64,000 nt of DNA, from NCBI RefSeq assembly GCF_013282625.1, contig NZ_CP054020.1:372001-436000 (forward strand), given 5' to 3'. The stretch is from Thiomicrorhabdus xiamenensis (GTDB lineage Bacteria; Pseudomonadota; Gammaproteobacteria; Thiomicrospirales; Thiomicrospiraceae). Shown here in pieces: positions 45,604 through 57,400 of this stretch. The position numbers and the translations under genes were made by a program. How positions within the stretch are numbered: position 1 is the stretch's first letter; every line of letters starts with the position of its first letter. The notes under the pieces were generated by a model. That model was not told the origin of the DNA, did not search any database, and saw nothing but the letters and a program-made list of their open reading frames with translations.

Positions 45604-46794
45604 ATGGCAAAAGAAAAGTTTGAACGTTCGAAACCGCACGTAAACGTAGGTACTATCGGTCACGTTGACCATGGTAAGACAACTCTTACTGCGGCTCTAA
45701 CAATCGTACAAGGTAAAAAATTCGGTGGTGAAGCGAAAGACTACAGCGCGATCGATAACGCTCCTGAAGAGCGTGAGCGTGGTATCACCATCTCAACTGC
45801 ACACGTTGAGTATGAGTCAGAAACTCGTCACTATGCGCACGTAGACTGCCCAGGTCACGCTGACTATGTTAAAAACATGATCACTGGTGCGGCACAGATG
45901 GATGGTGCGATCCTAGTATGTTCTGCAGCGGATGGCCCAATGCCACAGACTCGTGAGCACATCCTTCTGTCACGTCAGGTAGGTGTACCATACATCGTTG
46001 TTTACCTAAACAAAGCTGACATGGTTGATGATGAAGAGCTTATGGAACTTGTTGAAATGGAAGTTCGTGAGCTTCTAGACGAGTACGAATTCCCAGGTGA
46101 TGATACTCCAGTTATCATGGGTTCTGCGCTTAAAGCAATCGAAGGCGATCAGTCTGAAATCGGTGAGCCATCTATCGCACGTCTAATCGAAGCGCTAGAT
46201 ACTTACATTCCAGAGCCTACTCGTGAAACTGACAAGCCGTTCCTGATGCCAGTAGAAGATATCTTCTCAATCCAGGGTCGTGGTACAGTTGCGACTGGTC
46301 GTGTTGAGACTGGTATCATCAAAGTTGGTGAAGAGATCGAGATCGTTGGTATTCGTCCAACTCAGGTAACTACAGTTACTGGTGTTGAGATGTTCCGTAA
46401 GCTTCTAGATCAAGGTGAAGCAGGTGATAACGTTGGTATCCTACTACGTGGTACTAAGCGTGAAGACATCGAGCGTGGTCAGGTACTAGCACACAAAGGT
46501 ACTGTAAACCCACACACCAAGTTCGAAGCGGAAGTATATGTACTTTCAAAAGATGAAGGTGGACGTCACACTCCATTCTTCAATGGTTACCGTCCACAGT
46601 TCTATTTCCGTACAACTGACGTAACTGGTGCTTGTGAGCTACCAGCAGGTACAGAAATGGTAATGCCAGGTGATAACGTACAGATGACTGTTGAACTAAT
46701 CGCTCCAATCGCGATGTCTGATGGTCTACGTTTCGCTATCCGTGAAGGTGGTCGTACCGTAGGTGCAGGTGTTGTTGCGAAAATCATCGAGTAA
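45604..46794 (+). CDS. tufB: Elongation factor Tu, copy B
   Basis: GTPase that brings aminoacyl-tRNA to the ribosome. 396 residues. G1 is GHVDHGKT, then DCPGHADYV (G3) and NKADMVD (G4). The protein is identical to the second tuf copy at 61970-63160, and the DNA is identical up to 46778. Position after tRNA-Thr is the gammaproteobacterial tufB context. Leu codons are mostly CTA/CTT, unlike the left half of the window. A terminator follows. Confidence 0.99.
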   Translation: MAKEKFERSKPHVNVGTIGHVDHGKTTLTAALTIVQGKKFGGEAKDYSAIDNAPEERERGITISTAHVEYESETRHYAHVDCPGHADYVKNMITGAAQMDGAILVCSAADGPMPQTREHILLSRQVGVPYIVVYLNKADMVDDEELMELVEMEVRELLDEYEFPGDDTPVIMGSALKAIEGDQSEIGEPSIARLIEALDTYIPEPTRETDKPFLMPVEDIFSIQGRGTVATGRVETGIIKVGEEIEIVGIRPTQVTTVTGVEMFRKLLDQGEAGDNVGILLRGTKREDIERGQVLAHKGTVNPHTKFEAEVYVLSKDEGGRHTPFFNGYRPQFYFRTTDVTGACELPAGTEMVMPGDNVQMTVELIAPIAMSDGLRFAIREGGRTVGAGVVAKIIE

Positions 46795-46797
46795 CAC

Positions 46798-46826
46798 TTG
46801 CCAAAGCAAAAAAAGCGCTGTATAAT
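46798..46826 (+). promoter_or_regulatory. Promoter for tRNA-Trp, overlapping the tufB terminator
   Basis: TTGCCA (46798-46803), a 17-base spacer and a perfect TATAAT (46821-46826). The -35 begins three bases after the tufB stop, and the -10 lies in the loop of the tufB terminator hairpin. Transcription would begin about 46833. Confidence 0.78.
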
Positions 46827-46837
46827 GCGCTTTTTTT
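46808..46837 (+). terminator. Rho-independent terminator after tufB
   Basis: AAAAAAAGCGC pairs with GCGCTTTTTTT around the loop TGTATAAT. The stem and T run are strong. The loop contains the -10 box of the next promoter. Confidence 0.88.
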
Positions 46838-46849
46838 GTGAATAGCTCC

Positions 46850-46926
46850 AGGGGTATAGCTCCAATTGGCAGAGCACCGGATTCCAAATCCGGGTGTTGG
46901 GGGTTCGAATCCCTCTACCCCTGCCA
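46850..46926 (+). tRNA. tRNA-Trp (anticodon CCA)
   Basis: 77 bases with encoded CCA. Acceptor AGGGGTA pairs with TACCCCT; anticodon loop TTCCAAA gives CCA; T-loop GGTTCGAATCC. Lies between tufB and secE, as in many gammaproteobacteria. Confidence 0.98.
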
Positions 46927-46935
46927 TATTTCATG

Positions 46936-46973
46936 ACGACCTGCACTTTTAACTAAGTGCGGGTCGTTTTTTT
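46936..46973 (+). terminator. Strong terminator between tRNA-Trp and secE
   Basis: A 13-bp stem (one G-T pair), ACGACCTGCACTT against AAGTGCGGGTCGT, with a six-base loop and a 7-T run. It ends 19 bases before the secE start, leaving no room for another promoter. Confidence 0.9.
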
Positions 46974-46992
46974 ACCTAAGCTGATAGATTTT

Positions 46993-47376
46993 ATGAGTAA
47001 AGAACAAAGTTCACAGAGCGCCCGTTCATCGTTAGATACGATTAAATTGGTTGCTTCATTGGCAGTATTGATTCTGTCGCTTGCCGGTTATTACACTTTT
47101 GATCAGATGCATGCCGTAGTGCGTGTTCTGGGCGTAGTAGCGGGGGCAGCAGTTGCTGTATTTATTTTTTACCAAACAACTATCGGTAGAAGCTGGTTTC
47201 AATATCTGTCTCACGCCAAGCGTGAAGTACGCCAGGTAGTCTGGCCGACCCGTCCAGAAACCATTCAGATGACGCTGATTGTATTTGTGGTTGTAATTCT
47301 GATGGGAATCTTTTTATGGTTGGTTGACATGTTCTTCCTATGGGCTGTCAAGCTATTAACAGGACAGGGTGGTTAA
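46993..47376 (+). CDS. secE: Preprotein translocase subunit SecE
   Basis: Part of the SecYEG channel. 127 residues, the same as E. coli SecE, with three hydrophobic helices and the conserved cytoplasmic segment [19 protein letters not shown]. The true start is ATG 46993. No Shine-Dalgarno sequence is visible upstream, where a terminator ends 19 bases away. nusG begins 2 bases after its stop. Confidence 0.97.
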   Translation: MSKEQSSQSARSSLDTIKLVASLAVLILSLAGYYTFDQMHAVVRVLGVVAGAAVAVFIFYQTTIGRSWFQYLSHAKREVRQVVWPTRPETIQMTLIVFVVVILMGIFLWLVDMFFLWAVKLLTGQGG

Positions 47377-47378
47377 GA

Positions 47379-47912
47379 ATGGCGCAAAGATGGTATGTCG
47401 TTCATGCTTATTCAGGGTATGAAAAGAAAGTACAGAAAAGCTTGGCTGAGTATATCGAGCGAGCGGGTTTAGGTCACCAGTTCGGTGATATTCTTGTACC
47501 GTCCGAAGAGGTCGTTGAGATCCGTGATGGGAAGAAGCGTACCAGTGAACGTAAGTTCTTTCCTGGGTATGTTTTGGTACAGATGGATATGAATGAAGAT
47601 ACCTGGCATTTGGTTAAAAGTGTTCCGAATGTAATGGGCTTCATTGGTGGGACGTCTGACCGTCCGGCACCGATTACGCAGAAGGAAGTGGATCGAATCC
47701 TTCAGCGCGTAAATACCAATACCGATAAACCACGTCCTAAGGTTATCTACGAAGCGGGCGAAATGGTTCGTGTTATCGATGGACCTTTCAAAGACTTCGA
47801 AGCGGTTGTTGAAGGCGTGGATTACGAGAAAAACAAACTTCAAGTATCAGTGCTTATTTTTGGACGTTCTACGCCGGTTGAACTTGAGTTCACTCAGGTA
47901 GAAAAGAACTAA
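47379..47912 (+). CDS. nusG: Transcription termination/antitermination protein NusG
   Basis: Binds RNA polymerase, Rho or S10, and couples transcription to translation. 177 residues (E. coli 181), with NGN domain ([19 protein letters not shown]) and C-terminal KOW motif ([19 protein letters not shown]). Starts at ATG 47379, two bases after the secE stop. The ribosomal protein genes follow after a 63-base gap. Confidence 0.98.
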   Translation: MAQRWYVVHAYSGYEKKVQKSLAEYIERAGLGHQFGDILVPSEEVVEIRDGKKRTSERKFFPGYVLVQMDMNEDTWHLVKSVPNVMGFIGGTSDRPAPITQKEVDRILQRVNTNTDKPRPKVIYEAGEMVRVIDGPFKDFEAVVEGVDYEKNKLQVSVLIFGRSTPVELEFTQVEKN

Positions 47913-47975
47913 TTAAGTTCTGATTATTTAAACGGGGAGCTGTAAAAAGCGTTTGACCCAATCTAGGAGAAAATC

Positions 47976-48404
47976 ATGGCTAAAAAAGTCTCTGGCTATA
48001 TTAAGCTGCAAGTTCCAGCTGGTAATGCAAACCCTAGTCCACCGGTTGGTCCTGCTCTAGGTCAGCACGGTGTTAACATTATGGAGTTCTGTAAGGCGTT
48101 CAATGCTCAAACTCAGAGCATGGAAAACGGTCTTCCAATTCCGGTAATCATTACTGTATATGGCGACAAGTCATTTACATTCGTAACTAAGACTCCTCCA
48201 GCGTCAATTCTTCTTAAGAAAGCTGTTGGTATTAAATCAGGTTCTGCGGTTCCTAACATGAACAAAGTGGGTACAGTTACTCGCGCGCAGCTTGAAGAAA
48301 TTGCCAACACTAAAATGGCTGATTTGAATGCAAACGATCTGGATGCAGCGGTTAAGATTATCGCTGGTTCTGCTCGTTCAATGGGCTTGAATGTAGAGGA
48401 CTAA
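47976..48404 (+). CDS. rplK: 50S ribosomal protein L11
   Basis: 142 residues, the family length, with N-terminal [20 protein letters not shown] and C-terminal RNA-binding domain. Forms the GTPase-associated centre with 23S rRNA. AGGAGA precedes the ATG. The rplA ATG is four bases downstream of its stop. Confidence 0.99.
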   Translation: MAKKVSGYIKLQVPAGNANPSPPVGPALGQHGVNIMEFCKAFNAQTQSMENGLPIPVIITVYGDKSFTFVTKTPPASILLKKAVGIKSGSAVPNMNKVGTVTRAQLEEIANTKMADLNANDLDAAVKIIAGSARSMGLNVED

Positions 48405-48408
48405 TACG

Positions 48409-49098
48409 ATGGCAAAACTAACTAAAAAGCAAAAGCTGTTTGCGGAAAAAGTTGACCGCAATGCATCATATGACATCGTTGAAGGTCTTAACCTAGTTAA
48501 AGATCTTGCAACTGCTAAGTTCACCGAGTCTGTTGATGTTGCTATCCGTTTGGGTATTGATCCTCGTAAATCTGACCAGGTTGTACGTGGTGCGACTGTT
48601 ATGCCTAACGGTACTGGAAAAGATGTACGTATCGCTGTGTTTACTGGTGAAGCAAATGCTGAAGCAGCTAAAGAAGCGGGTGCGGATTTCGTCGGTATGG
48701 ACGAGCTTGCTGCCGAAGTTAAAGGCGGAATGATGGATTTCGACGTTGTAATCGCTTCTCCAGATGCGATGCGCGTTGTTGGTATGCTAGGTCAGGTTCT
48801 AGGTCCTCGTGGTCTTATGCCTAACCCTAAGACTGGTACTGTTACTCCTGACGTTGTTGGTGCAATCAAAAAAGCCAAAGCCGGTCAGGTTCGTTTCCGT
48901 GCCGACAAGTCTGGTATTATCCACGCTTCTATCGGTACCGTTGCTTTCGATGCTGACAAGCTGAAAGAAAACTTAAATGCCTTGGTGGATGACCTTGTTA
49001 AAGCGAAGCCTGCTTCTGCTAAAGGGACTTACATCAAGAAAGTGACTATCTCTTCAACTATGGGCCCTGGCCTAACTGTTGATCAGTCGTCTCTATAA
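48409..49098 (+). CDS. rplA: 50S ribosomal protein L1
   Basis: 229 residues (E. coli 234). L1 stalk protein and, in E. coli, a translational repressor of its own L11 operon; the region upstream of rplK is the expected target here. Conserved [12 protein letters not shown] is present. The ribosome site overlaps the end of rplK. Confidence 0.99.
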   Translation: MAKLTKKQKLFAEKVDRNASYDIVEGLNLVKDLATAKFTESVDVAIRLGIDPRKSDQVVRGATVMPNGTGKDVRIAVFTGEANAEAAKEAGADFVGMDELAAEVKGGMMDFDVVIASPDAMRVVGMLGQVLGPRGLMPNPKTGTVTPDVVGAIKKAKAGQVRFRADKSGIIHASIGTVAFDADKLKENLNALVDDLVKAKPASAKGTYIKKVTISSTMGPGLTVDQSSL

Positions 49099-49281
49099 TG
49101 ATGTGTGTGCCAATTAAATTTGGTGCAGGCATTATTTGCGAATTGGGTCTCCGAAAATCAGTATTGATTCGCGAGTGCCCATCGCAGACCGTAGGTGAAT
49201 GCAAGGCGCATTCTTAATCGTAATAAGCCTACGTAGATGGACCGGTTTGATAGGCCACTATCGAACTGTTTTGGAGGTTAT
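49099..49281 (+). promoter_or_regulatory. L10 leader region upstream of rplJ
   Basis: 183 bases between rplA and rplJ. Two stacked stems are visible: CGTAGG (49190-49195) with CCTACG (49228-49233), and, inside, GAATGC (49197-49202) with GCATTC (49208-49213). In E. coli the L10-L12 complex binds such a leader and represses rplJL translation. The same function is inferred from position and shape. Confidence 0.65.
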
Positions 49282-49779
49282 ATGGCACTCAATATTCAAG
49301 ATAAAAAGCAAGTCGTTGAAGAAGTTGCTGCAATTGCTGCAGAAGCTGGTTCAGTCGTCGCAGCTGAATATCGTGGTTTGACTGTAGAGCAAATGACCAA
49401 CCTTCGTATTGAAGCGCGTAAAGCAAACGTTCAGGTTCGTGTTGTTAAAAACACACTTGCACGTCGTGCACTTCAAGGTACGAAATTTGAAGACATGGCT
49501 GAGACCTTTACTGGTCCGCTTGTTTACGCTTTCTCTGGTGAAGAGTTGGGTAACGCGGCGCGTGTTTTCAAAAACTTTGCGAAAGATAACGACGCTCTAG
49601 TTGTTCGTTCACTGTCTATCGGTGAAGGTGTAATGGATGCAGGTTCTCTAGCGCAGGTTGCTGCTCTGCCTACTTACGATGAAGCGGTTGCGAAACTTCT
49701 ATTTGTTATGAAAGAGCCTGTTGCAAAACTTGCTCGCGCACTTACTGCGATCAAAGAACAAAAAGAAGCCGAAGCTTAA
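49282..49779 (+). CDS. rplJ: 50S ribosomal protein L10
   Basis: 165 residues, as in E. coli. Anchors L7/L12 to the ribosome; starts MALNIQDKKQVVEEV, and the conserved VVAAEYRGLTVEQMTNLR is present. ATG 49282 follows TTTGGAGG at good spacing. Leu-rich C-terminal helix ends KEQKEAEA. Confidence 0.98.
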   Translation: MALNIQDKKQVVEEVAAIAAEAGSVVAAEYRGLTVEQMTNLRIEARKANVQVRVVKNTLARRALQGTKFEDMAETFTGPLVYAFSGEELGNAARVFKNFAKDNDALVVRSLSIGEGVMDAGSLAQVAALPTYDEAVAKLLFVMKEPVAKLARALTAIKEQKEAEA

Positions 49780-49831
49780 TTATTGTTTATTTAAATTTAA
49801 TACTATCATTTAAAAAAATTTGGAGATTACA

Positions 49832-50203
49832 ATGTCTGTATCTAAAGATGATATTCTAGAAGCCGTTGCAAACATGTCTGTAATGGAAGTTGTTGAACTA
49901 GTTGAAGCAATGGAAGAAAAATTCGGTGTTTCTGCAGCTGCTATGGTTGCTGCTGGTCCTGCTGGTGACGCTGGCGCGGGCGCTGAAGAGAAAACTGAAT
50001 TTGATGTTGTTCTTACTGGTGCTGGTGACAACAAAGTTGCTGCGATCAAAGCTGTTCGTGGTGCAACTGGTCTTGGTCTTAAAGAAGCGAAAGCAGCTGT
50101 TGAAGGCGCGCCTTTCACTCTTAAAGAAGGTGTTTCTAAAGAAGAAGCAGAAGCTATGGCTAAAGACCTTAAAGATGCTGGTATTGAAGTCGAAATCAAG
50201 TAA
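49832..50203 (+). CDS. rplL: 50S ribosomal protein L7/L12
   Basis: 123 residues. The N-terminal dimer domain, the Ala/Gly hinge (about 36-52) and the C-terminal factor-binding domain ([21 protein letters not shown]) are all present. GGAG precedes ATG 49832. A terminator-like attenuator separates it from rpoB. Confidence 0.99.
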   Translation: MSVSKDDILEAVANMSVMEVVELVEAMEEKFGVSAAAMVAAGPAGDAGAGAEEKTEFDVVLTGAGDNKVAAIKAVRGATGLGLKEAKAAVEGAPFTLKEGVSKEEAEAMAKDLKDAGIEVEIK

Positions 50204-50236
50204 TTTCGTTTTTCAAGCTGGTTTTCAGCAAGAATT

Positions 50237-50270
50237 GGCTGGTGTTTCAAACACCGGCCTTTTCTCGTTT
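50237..50270 (+). terminator. Attenuator between rplL and rpoB
   Basis: GGCTGGTGT pairs with ACACCGGCC (9 bp, one G-T pair), loop TTCAA, followed by CTTTTCTCGTTTT. The same intergenic location holds an attenuator in E. coli. Partial termination would lower rpoBC relative to ribosomal protein. Confidence 0.75.
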
Positions 50271-50338
50271 TAACAGTGTGTAAAAGTGTGTTAGTAACTT
50301 GTGGATAACAGCTACCACAGTTTTATGCATTTTATTCA

Positions 50339-50370
50339 GTAACAGATTGTTACGAAACTTCTGACAATCT
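50339..50370 (+). promoter_or_regulatory. Alternative hairpins in the rpoB leader
   Basis: GTAAC-AGATT-GTTAC (50339-50353) and AGATTGT (50344-50350) with ACAATCT (50364-50370) share bases and cannot form together. They end 17 bases before the rpoB start. Confidence 0.4.
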
Positions 50371-50387
50371 TATCGTCGAGGTAAACG

Positions 50388-53300
50388 ATGACTTACTCTT
50401 TAACCGAAAAGAAACGCGTCCGTAAGGATTTTGCGACGCGCCCGTCGATTCTTGAAGTACCTTACCTGCTATCCTTGCAGAAGGGGTCTTTCCACGATTT
50501 TCTACAATTAGAAAAGAAACCTGCAGAACGCCAGAATATGGGTCTGCATGCCGCTTTTTCATCGGTTTTTCCGATTGAAGGTGTAGCAGGTACCGCTGAT
50601 CTTGAATATGTGAGTTATCACATGGGTCAGCCTGAGTTTGATGTTAAAGAATGTAAGCAGCGTGGTGTTACTTACGCTGCACCTCTACGCGTGAAAATGC
50701 GTCTGGTCATCTATGATAAAGATGCGCCGGCTGGTAAACGTCCTGTTAAAGACATGAAAGAGCAAGAGGTTTACCTGGGTGATATTCCTCTTATGACCGA
50801 TAACGGAACGTTTGTTATCAATGGTACTGAGCGTGTTATCGTGACACAGTTGCACCGTTCTCCTGGTGTTATTTTCGATAGCGATAAAGGTAAGTCGCAT
50901 ACCTCCGGTAAATTGCTTTTCAACGCCCGCGTAATTCCTTACCGTGGTTCATGGTTGGATTTCGAATTCGATCACAATGACTGTCTGTTCACTCGTATCG
51001 ACCGTCGCCGTAAGCTTCCGGTTTCCGTGTTGCTTCGCGCTATGGGTTACAGCAATGAAGATATTCTTGGTCTGTTTACCGAAACCAATTCGATCCACGT
51101 CACTAAAGACGCCTTTATGCTGGACTTCGATATTGCCCAGTTCAAAGGTAAAGAGATGCCGTTCGATCTTGAGCATGATGGTGAAGTGCTTGTTGCAGAA
51201 GGTAAGAAAGTTACTGCTCGTACCGTTAAGCAGGTCGATGCGGCCGGTATCAAGCAGGTTGCCGTAACTCCGGATTATCTGCTAGGCAAAGTACTGGCTT
51301 CCGGTATTGTTGACGAGTCAACCGGTGAACTGGTTGCGCGTACAAACGAAGTTCTGACTGCGGATACGATCGCTAAAATCTCGAACATCACTGGTATTGA
51401 AATTAAAGTTCTGTATATCGACGAGCTTGAGAACGGACCTTATATTTCCGATACGTTGAACTTGGATAGCACGACTTCTGCAACTGAAGCGCAGATGGAA
51501 ATCTATCGCATGATGCGTCCGGGTGAGCCGCCGACACAGGAATCTTCACAGGCGCTATTCGAAAGCCTGTTCTTCGACGAAGCACGTTATGACCTGTCAA
51601 ACGTCGGTCGCATGAAACTGAACCGTCGTCTTGGTCGTAAAGAGAACCAGGGTAGTGCGGTTCTTGAGAAAGAAGACATCATTGATGTTATCCGCGAGTT
51701 GATCAATATCCGTAACGGTCTGAGCACCATTGACGATATCGATACTCTGGGTAATCGTCGTATCCGTGCCGTAGGAGAGATGGCTGAAAACGCTTTCCGT
51801 GTCGGTCTGGTACGTGTCGAGCGCGCGGTTAAAGAGCGTTTGAACCAGGCGGAATCTGATGGCCTGATGCCACAAGATCTGATTAATGCTAAGCCTGTTT
51901 CTGCAGCAATCAAAGAGTTCTTCGGTTCTTCTCAGTTGTCGCAGTTCATGGATCAGGTTAACCCGCTTTCTGAAGTTACTCACAAGCGTCGTGTTTCGGC
52001 TCTTGGGCCAGGTGGTTTGACGCGTGAGCGTGCCGGTTTCGAGGTACGTGACGTACACCCTACACACTATGGTCGTGTTTGTCCGATCGAAACGCCTGAA
52101 GGGCCAAACATCGGTTTGATTAACACTCTGGCGATTTACGCAAAAACCAACGAGTACGGTTTCCTGGAAACGCCATACCGTAAAGTTGTCGACGGTAAAG
52201 TTACTGAAGAGATCGAATATGTTTCTGCAATCGATGAAGCACAATTCGTAATCGCACAGGCGTCTGCAAACGTTGATGCTGATGGTAAGTTTGTTGATAA
52301 CCTGGTTTCAGCCCGTCACCAAAACGAATTCACCCTGTCTTCATCTGCGGATGTTGATTATATGGACGTTTCTCCGAAGCAGATCGTATCGGTTGCTGCG
52401 GCATTGATTCCGTTCCTTGAGCACGATGATGCTAACCGTGCCCTAATGGGGGCAAACATGCAGCGTCAGGCCGTTCCAAACCTGCGTGCCGAGAAGCCGC
52501 TAGTTGGTACCGGTATCGAGAAGACGGTTGCGATCGACTCTGGTGTAACAGTCGTTGCCGAGCGTGGTGGTGAAGTGCTTTCTTCAGATGCAGCGCGTAT
52601 TGTGGTTCGCGTCAACCAGGAAGAGATCAGCGAAGGTGAGTCTGGGGTTGATATCTATAACATGGTTAAGTACCAGCGTTCTAACCAGAACACTTGTATC
52701 AACCAGCGCCCAGTCGTTAAGGCCGGTGATATTGTTAAGCGCGGCGATGTAATGGCTGATGGTCCTTCAACGGATCTTGGTGAATTGGCGCTTGGTCAGA
52801 ACATGCGTATCGCGTTCATGCCTTGGAACGGTTATAACTTCGAGGATTCGATCCTGGTTTCTGAGCGTGTTGTTCAGCAGGACCGTTATACAACTATCCA
52901 TATCGAAGAGCTAACGTGTTTAGCGCGTGATACTAAGCTAGGGCCTGAAGAGATTACTGCGGATATTCCTAACGTTGGTGAATCTGCTCTGGCACGTCTT
53001 GATGAGTGCGGTATCGTTCACATCGGTGCGGAAGTTAAGCAGGGTGATATCCTGGTTGGTAAGGTCACGCCTAAAGGTGAAACTCAGCTGACTCCAGAAG
53101 AGAAGCTGCTGCGTGCAATTTTCGGTGAGAAAGCGTCGGATGTTAAAGATACTTCTTTGCGTGTAACCAAAGGTGTTGAAGGTACGGTTATCGATGTGCA
53201 GGTCTTCACGCGCGAGGGTGTCCAAAAAGACGCACGTGCTTTGGCGATCCAAGAAGAAGAGTTGTCGCACATCCGTAAAGACATCGATGAACAGTACAAG

Positions 53301-54446
53301 ATCCTTGAAGCGGACACTATCGGTCGTCTGCGCGGTATGTTGGTTGGTCACAAGTTGGTTGACGGCACTAAGATCGACGAAGCGTTCCTTGAAACGGTTC
53401 CGTCCGAGCGCTGGTTTGGCCTGAACGTTGACGATGCAGACATGATGCATCAGTTGGAAGTGCTTGAATCACACCTGAAAGACAAGCGTAAAGCCTTTAA
53501 CGATGCGTACGAAGAGAAGCGTAAGAAACTTACTCAGGGTGACGATCTGGCTCCGGGCGTTTCGAAGATGGTTAAGGTTTATGTTGCCATTAAACGTCGT
53601 ATCCAGCCTGGTGACAAGATGGCCGGTCGTCACGGTAACAAAGGTGTTATCTCGCGCATTGCTCCAGTTGAAGATATGCCGTTTGATGAAACCGGTCGTC
53701 CGGTTGACATCTGTCTGAACCCTCTGGGTGTACCATCGCGTATGAACGTTGGTCAGATCCTGGAAGTTCACTTGGGGCTGGCGGCCGAAGGTCTTGGTTC
53801 TAAGATCAATGACATGATTCAGCAGCAGAAAGATATTGCGGAAATCCGTGGTTTCCTAGACAAGATCTATAACGAGACGCAAGGTCAAAATGTTGATCTG
53901 GATAGTTTCTCCGATGAAGAAATTACCGAGTTGGCCATGAACCTGCGTAAAGGTGTGCCGCTAGCGTCACCGGTATTCGATGGTGCTTCGGAAGATCAGA
54001 TTAAAGCGCTGCTGCGTTTGGCAGATCTTCCTGAATCCGGTCAGATGAAACTGTTCGACGGTCTAACCGGTGAAGAGTTCGATCGTCCGGTAACGGTTGG
54101 TTATATGTACTATCTGAAACTGAACCACTTGGTTGACGATAAGATGCACGCACGTTCAACAGGTCCTTACTCGCTGGTTACTCAGCAGCCGCTGGGTGGT
54201 AAAGCGCAGTTCGGTGGACAGCGTTTCGGTGAGATGGAGGTATGGGCACTTGAAGCTTATGGTGCAGCCTTCACTCTGCAAGAGATGCTGACAGTTAAGT
54301 CGGATGACTTGAACGGTCGTACTCGTATGTATAAGAACATCGTTGACGGTAACGAATATATGGAACCTGGTATGCCTGAATCCTTCAGCGTACTACGCAA
54401 AGAGATTCGTGCACTAGGTATTGATATTGAGTTGGAGCAAGATTAA
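50388..54446 (+). CDS. rpoB: RNA polymerase subunit beta
   Basis: 1352 residues (E. coli 1342), the catalytic beta subunit. The rifampicin region reads [20 protein letters not shown], with the usual Asp, His and Ser of the binding pocket unchanged ([14 protein letters not shown]). DNA clamp and C-terminal [19 protein letters not shown] are present. The stop overlaps the rpoC start by one base (TAATG), so translation is coupled. GTCGAGGT precedes the ATG. Confidence 0.99.
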   Translation: MTYSLTEKKRVRKDFATRPSILEVPYLLSLQKGSFHDFLQLEKKPAERQNMGLHAAFSSVFPIEGVAGTADLEYVSYHMGQPEFDVKECKQRGVTYAAPLRVKMRLVIYDKDAPAGKRPVKDMKEQEVYLGDIPLMTDNGTFVINGTERVIVTQLHRSPGVIFDSDKGKSHTSGKLLFNARVIPYRGSWLDFEFDHNDCLFTRIDRRRKLPVSVLLRAMGYSNEDILGLFTETNSIHVTKDAFMLDFDIAQFKGKEMPFDLEHDGEVLVAEGKKVTARTVKQVDAAGIKQVAVTPDYLLGKVLASGIVDESTGELVARTNEVLTADTIAKISNITGIEIKVLYIDELENGPYISDTLNLDSTTSATEAQMEIYRMMRPGEPPTQESSQALFESLFFDEARYDLSNVGRMKLNRRLGRKENQGSAVLEKEDIIDVIRELINIRNGLSTIDDIDTLGNRRIRAVGEMAENAFRVGLVRVERAVKERLNQAESDGLMPQDLINAKPVSAAIKEFFGSSQLSQFMDQVNPLSEVTHKRRVSALGPGGLTRERAGFEVRDVHPTHYGRVCPIETPEGPNIGLINTLAIYAKTNEYGFLETPYRKVVDGKVTEEIEYVSAIDEAQFVIAQASANVDADGKFVDNLVSARHQNEFTLSSSADVDYMDVSPKQIVSVAAALIPFLEHDDANRALMGANMQRQAVPNLRAEKPLVGTGIEKTVAIDSGVTVVAERGGEVLSSDAARIVVRVNQEEISEGESGVDIYNMVKYQRSNQNTCINQRPVVKAGDIVKRGDVMADGPSTDLGELALGQNMRIAFMPWNGYNFEDSILVSERVVQQDRYTTIHIEELTCLARDTKLGPEEITADIPNVGESALARLDECGIVHIGAEVKQGDILVGKVTPKGETQLTPEEKLLRAIFGEKASDVKDTSLRVTKGVEGTVIDVQVFTREGVQKDARALAIQEEELSHIRKDIDEQYKILEADTIGRLRGMLVGHKLVDGTKIDEAFLETVPSERWFGLNVDDADMMHQLEVLESHLKDKRKAFNDAYEEKRKKLTQGDDLAPGVSKMVKVYVAIKRRIQPGDKMAGRHGNKGVISRIAPVEDMPFDETGRPVDICLNPLGVPSRMNVGQILEVHLGLAAEGLGSKINDMIQQQKDIAEIRGFLDKIYNETQGQNVDLDSFSDEEITELAMNLRKGVPLASPVFDGASEDQIKALLRLADLPESGQMKLFDGLTGEEFDRPVTVGYMYYLKLNHLVDDKMHARSTGPYSLVTQQPLGGKAQFGGQRFGEMEVWALEAYGAAFTLQEMLTVKSDDLNGRTRMYKNIVDGNEYMEPGMPESFSVLRKEIRALGIDIELEQD

Positions 54447-57400
54447 TGAAAGATCTAATTGGTTTTCTTAAAAAGCAAAATGTAAGCAGTGATTTCGATG
54501 CCATTAAGGTATCTCTTGCTTCACCTGAAAAAATTCGTTCATGGTCTTACGGCGAAGTAAAAAAGCCGGAGACTATTAACTACCGTACTTTCAAGCCGGA
54601 GCGTGATGGTCTTTTCTGTGCCAAAATCTTCGGGCCTATCCGTGACTACGAATGCTTGTGTGGTAAATACAAGCGTCTGAAGCACCGCGGTGTAATCTGT
54701 GAGAAGTGTGGGGTTGAAGTTACTCAGTCTAAAGTGCGTCGTGAGCGTATGGGTCATATCGACCTTGCAACCTCTGTTGCGCACATCTGGTTCCTGAAGT
54801 CGCTACCTTCTCGTATCGGTTTGATGCTGGATATGACGCTTAAAGAGATTGAAGCGGTTCTTTACTTCGAAGCGTTCATGGTAACGGATCCTGGTTTGAC
54901 TCCGCTTGAGCCTTGGCAGCTTCTTTCTGAAGAAGAGTATCTGGATGCACTTGAAGAGCACGGTGACGAGTTCGAAGCGCAAATGGGTGCGGAAGCGATC
55001 AAGAAGATGCTTCAGTCTATCGATCTTGAGTACGAAGCGGAACATCTGCGTACCGAGATGGATAACACCAACTCTGAAACTAAACAGAAGAAACTTTCCA
55101 AGCGTCTTAAGTTGATCGAGTCATTCCTGCAGTCTGGTAACAAGCCAGAGTGGATGATTCTTGACGTACTACCGGTTCTACCACCGGAATTACGTCCGCT
55201 GGTACCGCTGGATGGTGGTCGTTTTGCGACTTCGGATCTGAACGATCTTTACCGTCGTGTTATCAACCGTAACAACCGTTTGAAGCGTCTTCTAGATCTT
55301 ATGGCGCCGGATATTATCGTCCGTAACGAAAAACGTATGCTGCAGGAGTCGGTTGACTCGCTATTGGATAACGGTCGTCGTGGTCGTGCGGTAACCGGTA
55401 CTAACAAGCGTCAGCTTAAATCTTTGGCAGATATGATCAAAGGTAAGCAAGGTCGTTTCCGTCAAAACCTTCTTGGTAAGCGTGTTGACTACTCCGGCCG
55501 TTCGGTAATCGTGGTTGGTCCGACTCTGCGTCTGCACCAGTGTGGTCTACCGAAGAAAATGGCATTGGAACTGTTTAAGCCATTTATCTTCTCTAAACTG
55601 CAGAAACGCGGTATGGCTCCGACGATCAAAGCGGCTAAGAAAATGGTTGAACTAGGTTTGCCGGAAGTATGGGATGTATTGGATGAAGTCATCCGTGAGC
55701 ATCCGGTACTGCTTAACCGTGCGCCGACACTTCACCGTCTTGGTATCCAAGCGTTTGAGCCGGTTCTGATCGAAGGTAAAGCGATTAACCTGCATCCGCT
55801 AGTATGTTCGGCATTTAACGCCGACTTCGATGGTGACCAGATGGCTGTTCACGTGCCTCTGTCACTGGAAGCACAGCTTGAAGCGCGTACCCTGATGATG
55901 TCAACCAACAACCTGCTTTCTCCTGCGAACGGTGACCCGATCATCGTACCTTCTCAGGACGTTGTACTGGGTCTGTACTACATTTCCCGTGAGCGTATCA
56001 ATGCGAAGGGTGAGGGTATGGTCTTCGCTAGCTGGCAGGAAGTGGATCGTGCTTTGAATGCGAAAGAAGTTCATTTGCACACCAAGATCAAGATGAAGAT
56101 TGATGAAGTGGTTGTCGATGACGAAGGCATTGAAACTGCCGGTACTCGTATCGTTGAAACGACTGCCGGTCGTGCGCTTCTGAGTCGTATTCTTCCTCGT
56201 GGTCTGTCGTTTGACATGATTAACACCAACTTGACCAAGAAGAATATCTCTAAGGTCTTGAACGAGTGTTACCGTAAGCTAGGGCCGAAAGAGACGGTTA
56301 TCTTTGCTGACCAGCTAATGTATGCCGGTTTCAAATGGTCGACTCTGGCAGGTTTGTCTTTCTGTTCTGATGATATGTTGATCCCGGATTCGAAAGCAGA
56401 AATCATCGATCGTGCCGAAGCGCAGGTTGAAGAGATCCAGAACCAGTTCTCACAAGGTCTGGTCACCGAAGGTGAGCGTTACAACAAGGTTGTTGATATC
56501 TGGTCACACACGAATGAAGTGGTTACCAAGTCGATGATGGAAGAGCTACAGACTGAAACGGTTATTAATAAAGAGGGTGAGGAAGTTGAGCAGACTTCAT
56601 TCAACTCTGTATATATGATGGCGGATTCCGGAGCACGTGGTAGTGTGGCTCAGATGCGTCAGCTAGGTGGTATGCGTGGTCTGATGGCAAAACCGGATGG
56701 ATCGATTATCGAAACACCGATCACGGCTAACTTCCGTGAAGGTCTGAACGTACTTCAGTACTTCATCTCGACACACGGTGCACGTAAAGGTCTTGCGGAT
56801 ACAGCACTTAAAACCGCTAACTCCGGTTATCTGACACGTCGTCTGGTTGATGTTGCTCAGGATGTGGTTGTTACCGAAGATGATTGTGGTACCGATGCAG
56901 GTATCCGTATGACGGCACACGTAGAGGGTGGTGATATCATCGAATCTCTACGCGATCGCGTACTTGGACGTGTTACTGCGAAAGATGTCATGACGGCAAG
57001 CGGAGAGTTGCTGGTTCCAGTTGATACAGTAATCGACGAACAGTTGGCGGATCTGATCGACAACAGCGGTGTTGACCATGTATTTGTTCGTTCGCCTATG
57101 ACCTGTGAAACACGCTTCGGTATCTGTAAGCAGTGTTATGGTCGTGACCTGGCACGCGGTCACCTAGTAAATATGGGTGAAGCTGTCGGTGTTATGGCGG
57201 CACAGTCAATCGGTGAGCCTGGTACTCAGCTTACTATGCGTACCTTCCACATCGGTGGTACCGCATCCGGTTCTGCGGCGCAGAGTTCGGTTGAAGTTAA
57301 GCATACAGGTACCGTTAAGTGGTTCAACCTGAAAACTCTGAAAAACTCGGAAGGTCAGATTGTGGTTACTTCCCGCTCCGGTGAAGTGTCTGTGATGGAT

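Noticed and set aside
45421-45672. Minus-strand 83-residue frame containing NQDRTGDLILTMDALY
   Set aside because: It is the complement of tRNA-Thr and the tufB start. Such frames are a known false annotation over tRNA genes.
46602-46946. Minus-strand 114-residue frame containing GRGRGIRTPNTRIWN
   Set aside because: It reads across tRNA-Trp and the end of tufB in reverse; this is a common spurious prediction.
51597-52244. 215-residue frame antisense to rpoB
   Set aside because: Shadow of highly biased codons in rpoB; it shows no family features.
50388-54446. Val in MDQVNP of the rifampicin region as a resistance change
   Set aside because: The position commonly varies between gammaproteobacteria, and the key Asp, His and Ser residues are unchanged.
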